A stretch of 9,472 bases of DNA, from the NCBI GenBank assembly GCA_024279575.1, contig JAJRRJ010000027.1, forward strand, positions 1-9,472. Direction: 5' to 3'. Within the stretch, counting starts at the first letter, position 1. Every line of letters starts with the position of its first letter. Shown piece by piece: positions 6,370 to 9,472 of the stretch. The notes below the pieces were generated by a model. That model was not told where the DNA came from. It made no database searches and saw only the letters and a program-made list of their open reading frames with translations. The stretch comes from Alphaproteobacteria bacterium (GTDB lineage: Bacteria > Pseudomonadota > Alphaproteobacteria > Rhizobiales > Devosiaceae). A program made the position numbers and the translations under genes.

Positions 6370-7196
6370 TTTTTTGAAGCTAAATGTTGGCGCGTGTCAA
6401 TATGCTTGCCCAGCTTGGAATAGGCGGGGGTAACTTCTTTATCGTCAAGTGCAATATGCTCTTGAAACTTCATGCTTCTTACTTCCGGAATTATCTGTAA
6501 TTCGGAAATTGGAAGTCCATTTGCCATTTTGTCGCCATCCCACCTCTCGGAAAACAAATCTGTAAGGGCAGTTTTTACGCCTTCAACCTGCTCTTTTTCG
6601 GAAGGGTTTTCGGGACTTGGTACTGCATTAGCCACCAGAATAAAGTCTTTTAATTCAAAATTGTCTCGCTCCAACATCATGCAAAGAACACGTGCGGTCA
6701 TGAACATGCCCCGGACGTGCTGAAGGCTCCATTTGAAACAAAGCACAACACAGTCAGCAACAGAAAGAGCTAAAGTGGCATGATTTGAAAAGCCACTGGC
6801 CCCATCTATTATTACAAAGTCATACTGTTCGTTCGCAAGATTTATCAAATGAGAAATTTTGTCCTCAAGAATTTGTGAGTCTGATGGCAATGCCGCAGAC
6901 TCCTCAAAATTCAGCGGGGCCCCCATAAAATCAAAACCATATTTATTGCCATAGATGGATATTACATGGTCTTTCAACTTAGCTTCGTCAGATGAGGCAA
7001 CGAAGCTAATCAAACCTTTTGACTTAATTTTATCGTCGGATTTTTCCAGAAATGTTCCCATTCCTGGTCCATCAACATCCAGATCTACCAATAGTATCTT
7101 TTTGCCAGATTTAGCCAACTGTGCCGCAACATTCACGCAGGTAGTTGAACGTCCCGCCCCACCCTTAAACGAATTAAATGTGATAACCCAGGCCAT
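6366..7196 (-). CDS. ParA/MinD-type ATPase with variant P-loop (protein B of the four-gene operon)
   Basis: A 276-residue cytosolic P-loop ATPase of the SIMIBI class (CbiA/ParA/MinD domain). The deviant Walker A is FKGGAGRST at 10-18: the signature lysine Lys11 is kept, but the lysine that normally precedes Ser/Thr is Arg16. Switch I is LLVDLDVDGPGMG (35-47), with Asp40 and Asp42 near the expected catalytic aspartate. Walker B is FVIIDGASG (127-135), with Asp131. An ILVANAVP stretch (186-193) matches the base-binding strand. No DNA-binding domain or C-terminal amphipathic membrane helix like that of MinD is evident. No partner resembling ParB or MinC is nearby, so chromosome or plasmid partitioning and septum placement are unlikely. 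AGGA lies 7 bases before the ATG. Gene A ends 9 bp upstream, and gene C overlaps its stop codon. It probably forms nucleotide-dependent dimers that switch the other three proteins. Confidence 0.93.
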   Translation of the reverse strand: MAWVITFNSFKGGAGRSTTCVNVAAQLAKSGKKILLVDLDVDGPGMGTFLEKSDDKIKSKGLISFVASSDEAKLKDHVISIYGNKYGFDFMGAPLNFEESAALPSDSQILEDKISHLINLANEQYDFVIIDGASGFSNHATLALSVADCVVLCFKWSLQHVRGMFMTARVLCMMLERDNFELKDFILVANAVPSPENPSEKEQVEGVKTALTDLFSERWDGDKMANGLPISELQIIPEVRSMKFQEHIALDDKEVTPAYSKLGKHIDTRQHLASKK

Positions 7197-7205
7197 GAAT
7201 ATTTC

Positions 7206-8798
7206 CTATTTTTTTGTTATTCCCGCTTCACGCCCAAGTTCTGATACTCTTTGCGCGGTACTTTTGGTTACTTTTCCGTCAGAACTGGATTTCAGAGTAT
7301 CTTCCAGTACCTGTTGCAGGCGATCTTCACTTTGAAGAAGCTTCTGCTCAAATTCATTTCTAATGTCTCGTAGCGCAACTTCAACTGATGCTTTTACCTC
7401 TCTCTCAATTAACCCTCTGGCATCTTTCCCTTGTATGTTGATACTTATCGCGTGCTTTAATATAGTTGCTAAATGCTCATCCGTATCTGAACTCAATTTT
7501 GGCCTGTCTTTTGATTGAGATGTCGGTTTGCTCGCATCAGAAAAAAGGTTACGTGTATGACAAAGAGCTTCAATTGCACGTTCTGTTTGATAAATTGCGT
7601 AAGGAGCGTCATTTTCGGCGAACCGATCCCAAAGAGCCTGATCGTCCTTACGATTTTTCATTAATCTATCATATGCTTGCTCAAAAACGCCTTCCAGTTC
7701 AGAGGCTTCACTCACATTTGGAAACGACTTCAAGAAAATTGCCAGTCCTTTTACAAATTGAGGCAGAAAGCATCGATCCGATAATATGTTTTCATTTTCA
7801 TCTCCAAGTTTATATTGCTCAGAGAAGAACGCAATTTCGCACTTTTTTGTTGATATTGTACGAAATTTAGCATCATCCAAGATGTAAGGGCTAATTATCT
7901 TAAACGCCTCGGAGAGGGTTTTTGTTGATTTGAACTCAAGATAAAGCAATATGACAATTGCCCATAAATTGTAGTGGGGACTATTGTCATCTTCGTCTTC
8001 ACGCAAAAGTCCTTTTGAAATCATTAGATTTCTTTCACTAACGTCCTGTAGCTCTGAATTAGTTAAATCGGCATCTATATATTTGCGAATGTAGTCCCCT
8101 TTTATCTGAGGAAGAACCGAGTTTATGAACCATTCGACTTTATTCTTTGTTTCAGACGTGCCTAAAAGAAAAGAATTCCCGTCAATTAAGCCATCTAAGT
8201 CGGACAGAGTGTCTACAGCCATCCATGTCGGGTATTTATATGGGGTTTCCGGAATGTGCGTGTCTGTGGCAAAAAACCCGGAATGAACATTTGAAACATT
8301 CTTAACAGCGCAATTTTCAATAAACTTCAGGCTATCAGCGAATAAATCAATCAGAACTTTACGGTCATCTTTGTTTTTTGGTTCCCCAAATATTTGCCCA
8401 TACAGGACCACGATAGAAAGTACAAAACAATAACTATCCAAGAATGGAAAAGTATTATCTTCATAGTCTTTGATGATTAAGTAAGGGTCGCCTGTGTAAT
8501 CATCTCGTGATTTAAAACGCTTTAGATGCTTTAAAATACGATCTCTTAGCTTATCCCTGGAAACAATTCTAAATATTTCCTTTGATAAACTGGAATTTGA
8601 ACCCGCGAAACTAAGAGGCAACAGATAGCACATAATAGCTTCAGAAACTATGATATTTCCGCTTCCTGGTATGTTTTCATTTATCGGATTACTCGGACAG
8701 AGCCAGAGTGCATCGTTGGAATTGTATTCGACCTCTAACGCTTTTATGGCTGCCAAAATTTCTTGATCAACCTGTTTAAGACTTATGCTGGATATCAT
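7206..8798 (-). CDS. Protein A of the four-gene operon: large helical protein with coiled-coil tail, unknown function
   Basis: A protein of about 530 residues with no signal peptide or membrane helix and no family I can name. The body is helical. Spaced aromatic/acidic helices are visible: DSYCFVLSIVVLYGQIFG (121-138), YPTWMAVDTLSDLDG (189-203), NLWAIVILLYLEF (277-289) and YQTERAIEALCHTRN (403-417). Such W/Y-x(n)-D/A-L repeats are seen in alpha/alpha-toroid folds, but this is a guess. Residues about 460-502 form a charged coiled coil (EREVKASVEVALRD onward), ending in a Lys/Ser/Gly tail. I chose the ATG at 8798; an in-frame TTG at 8810 would add four residues (MAKN), and neither start has a clear Shine-Dalgarno site. 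It is the first gene of the operon and lies 9 bp before the ATPase, so it is probably its direct partner. The coiled coil may contact the one in protein C. Confidence 0.85.
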   Translation of the reverse strand: MISSISLKQVDQEILAAIKALEVEYNSNDALWLCPSNPINENIPGSGNIIVSEAIMCYLLPLSFAGSNSSLSKEIFRIVSRDKLRDRILKHLKRFKSRDDYTGDPYLIIKDYEDNTFPFLDSYCFVLSIVVLYGQIFGEPKNKDDRKVLIDLFADSLKFIENCAVKNVSNVHSGFFATDTHIPETPYKYPTWMAVDTLSDLDGLIDGNSFLLGTSETKNKVEWFINSVLPQIKGDYIRKYIDADLTNSELQDVSERNLMISKGLLREDEDDNSPHYNLWAIVILLYLEFKSTKTLSEAFKIISPYILDDAKFRTISTKKCEIAFFSEQYKLGDENENILSDRCFLPQFVKGLAIFLKSFPNVSEASELEGVFEQAYDRLMKNRKDDQALWDRFAENDAPYAIYQTERAIEALCHTRNLFSDASKPTSQSKDRPKLSSDTDEHLATILKHAISINIQGKDARGLIEREVKASVEVALRDIRNEFEQKLLQSEDRLQQVLEDTLKSSSDGKVTKSTAQRVSELGREAGITKK

Positions 8799-9037
8799 AT
8801 TTTTCGCCAATATTTCAAAAGCAATTCGTTATGATTTACATTTCAATATAAAAAATCAAATTAGATTAAATCTGGAGTAATAGTAAGGACTGGTCAAGTA
8901 TGAATTGGGAGTAATTTGGCTCAAGACTCATTAAATCCACCATATGACTATAGCAGCGATGAGGATAAGAAGGTGTGGGCACAGCACTCATACCGTGTTG
9001 CAATGCGTTGCCAGTCTTTAAGCCGCCGAACATGTTT

Positions 9038-9139
9038 CGCCCCTATATCTTTGTCTGCACAGGGCTTGCGATGCTCTGCGGGGAAGTTGCCTCCTTTCCA
9101 TGGTGAACACAGGGCAGTATTCCCTTGGCTTTAGGGGCG
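9038..9139. ncRNA. Possible structured RNA (long-range stem)
   Basis: CGCCCCTA (9038-9045) is perfectly complementary to TAGGGGCG (9132-9139), enclosing 86 nt. Inside, CTGC (9055-9058) can pair with GCAG (9114-9117), and GGGAAG (9081-9086) with CTTTCC (9094-9099) around a 7-nt loop. Nested pairs of this kind give a long irregular hairpin, the general shape of 6S-type RNA, but I cannot match it to a known family and the strand is undetermined. CACAGGGC also occurs twice exactly 50 bp apart (9058-9065, 9108-9115). Confidence 0.2.
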
Positions 9140-9155
9140 GCCAAATTGTTGGCCG
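9138..9155. repeat. Perfect hairpin CGGCCAA-ATTG-TTGGCCG
   Basis: Seven-base-pair arms (9138-9144 and 9149-9155) with a 4-nt loop. It is a stable stem with no following T-run on either strand, so it is not a classical terminator. It sits directly beside the long-range stem at 9038-9139. Confidence 0.5.
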
Positions 9156-9189
9156 GGTCGTTCCTGGCTCCCTGAAACCCCTCTAAGCC

Positions 9190-9233
9190 TTACGGGGCGT
9201 AACACATTTTCACGGGGCGGTAAAAACCGTGAA
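9190..9233. repeat. Two successive hairpins sharing ACGGGGCG
   Basis: TTACG-GGG-CGTAA (9190-9202) and TTCACGG (9209-9215) with CCGTGAA (9227-9233), 11-nt loop. The octamer ACGGGGCG is repeated at 9192-9199 and 9212-9219, 20 bp apart, about two helical turns. This could be a pair of operator sites upstream of the GFA-domain gene, or RNA stems in its leader. Confidence 0.4.
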
Positions 9234-9295
9234 CAATTGCAACCGTTCAGAATTTCTGCCATCCTTTTACTCAGAGCTAAGTTCAGGATAACTCA

Positions 9296-9472
9296 ATGGT
9301 ATATGGTGAATGTAATTGCGGCGCCGTCGCATTTGAAATCAGCACCCAACTCACGCAGATATTTGTGTGCCACTGTTCGATCTGCCGCAAATCTACCGGG
9401 GGCAACGGGATCCCGGTCGTTGTTATTAACAACGATGATTTTGTCTGGTTGCGCGGCGAAGACAATATCGCC
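9296..9472 (+). CDS. GFA/CENP-V-domain protein, 5' part (runs off right edge)
   Basis: The first 59 codons encode the N-terminal half of a GFA-family (glutathione-dependent formaldehyde-activating enzyme/centromere protein V) domain, a small zinc-binding beta fold. The two zinc-cysteine clusters are intact: Cys6-x-Cys8 followed by GAVAFEI, and CHCSICRKSTG (25-35) with Cys25, Cys27 and Cys30. AGGA at 9285-9288 lies 7 bases before the ATG, which supports this start. The original formaldehyde-glutathione activity is not established for most members of this family, so only the fold and metal site can be claimed. The frame is open to the right edge. Upstream lie tandem hairpins; its relation to the four-gene operon is divergent and probably unrelated. 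Confidence 0.9.
   Translation, partial: MVYGECNCGAVAFEISTQLTQIFVCHCSICRKSTGGNGIPVVVINNDDFVWLRGEDNIA

Larger units (their letters stand above)
8799..9295. other. 497-bp region without a convincing gene; operon promoter side and structured GC-rich stretch
   Basis: The AT-rich left part (8799-8915) must hold the promoter of the four-gene operon. A TATATT that could serve as a minus-strand -10 box lies at 8845-8850, but no good -35 box is at the right distance. It also has a small palindrome AGATT-A-AATCT (8863-8873) and the 8-bp direct repeat GGAGTAAT at 8874-8881 and 8908-8915. The right part (about 8970-9235) is GC-richer and full of inverted repeats, listed separately. A plus-strand frame 8916-9134 starting with TTG exists, but its second half is Cys-rich and unlike real protein. 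Confidence 0.6.

Noticed and set aside
6366..7196. Chromosome or plasmid partition ParA, MinD, or cellulose-synthesis BcsQ
   Set aside because: No ParB, parS-like repeats, MinC/MinE or bcs genes are next to it, the P-loop is a variant, and no MinD-type membrane-targeting helix is seen at the C-terminus.
8520..8546. RDRILKH in protein A (residues 85-91 from the ATG), resembling the Rx4-6H motif of HEPN ribonucleases
   Set aside because: The motif is short and common by chance, and the surrounding helices do not show the rest of a HEPN pattern. It is not enough to call a nuclease.
8916..9134. 72-codon plus-strand frame starting with TTG, with GGGAG a few bases upstream
   Set aside because: The first ~38 residues could pass as protein, but the rest is rich in Cys, Ser and Arg, as expected for translated non-coding DNA. 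The frame crosses the inverted-repeat stretch, and the start codon is weak. No family is recognised.

Overview
The window looks like a chromosomal piece of an alphaproteobacterium. The evidence is an aap-type general L-amino acid ABC transporter next to a divergent metC, a small NDUFS4-type complex I accessory protein just downstream of tRNA-Pro(UGG), and general codon use. A genus cannot be assigned from the sequence alone.

Layout. Positions 1-1734 (minus strand) hold aapJ, which encodes the periplasmic binding protein, followed by the 5' part of aapQ, a permease that runs off the left edge. A strong Rho-independent-type hairpin separates the two. Positions 1735-2089 are a divergent regulatory region with a perfect 7+7 inverted repeat on the aapJ side and two hairpins in the metC leader. 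Positions 2090-3268 (plus) encode a cystathionine beta-lyase. Its 3' end overlaps the 3' end of a convergent PAP2 phosphatase gene (3250-3981, minus). Positions 4108-4184 are tRNA-Pro(UGG), which has two mispaired stem positions. It is followed 30 bp later by the NDUFS4-like gene (4215-4520, plus).

Positions 4547-8798 (minus) are the unusual part: an AT-rich block of four tightly packed genes. In transcription order these are (A) a ~530-residue, mostly helical protein with a C-terminal coiled-coil tail; (B) a ParA/MinD-type ATPase whose P-loop lysine is replaced by arginine; (C) a membrane protein with two transmembrane helices, an extracytoplasmic domain and a cytoplasmic coiled coil; and (D) a 250-residue soluble protein of unknown function. 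A to B is a 9-bp gap with a good ribosome binding site, and B/C and C/D overlap by 4 bp (ATGA and GTGA), so this is one operon with translational coupling. I infer a membrane-linked NTPase system, possibly a biological-conflict or signalling cassette. B and D recall, from memory only, the variant P-loop and partner proteins of the actinobacterial SCO2521-SCO2524 cluster. No toxin, nuclease or phage gene is recognisable, so a defence role is only a hypothesis.

Positions 8799-9295 have no convincing gene. The region holds the probable promoter of the four-gene operon and a GC-richer stretch with several inverted repeats that could be a structured RNA. From 9296 to the right edge is the start of a GFA/CENP-V-domain protein gene with intact zinc-binding cysteines.
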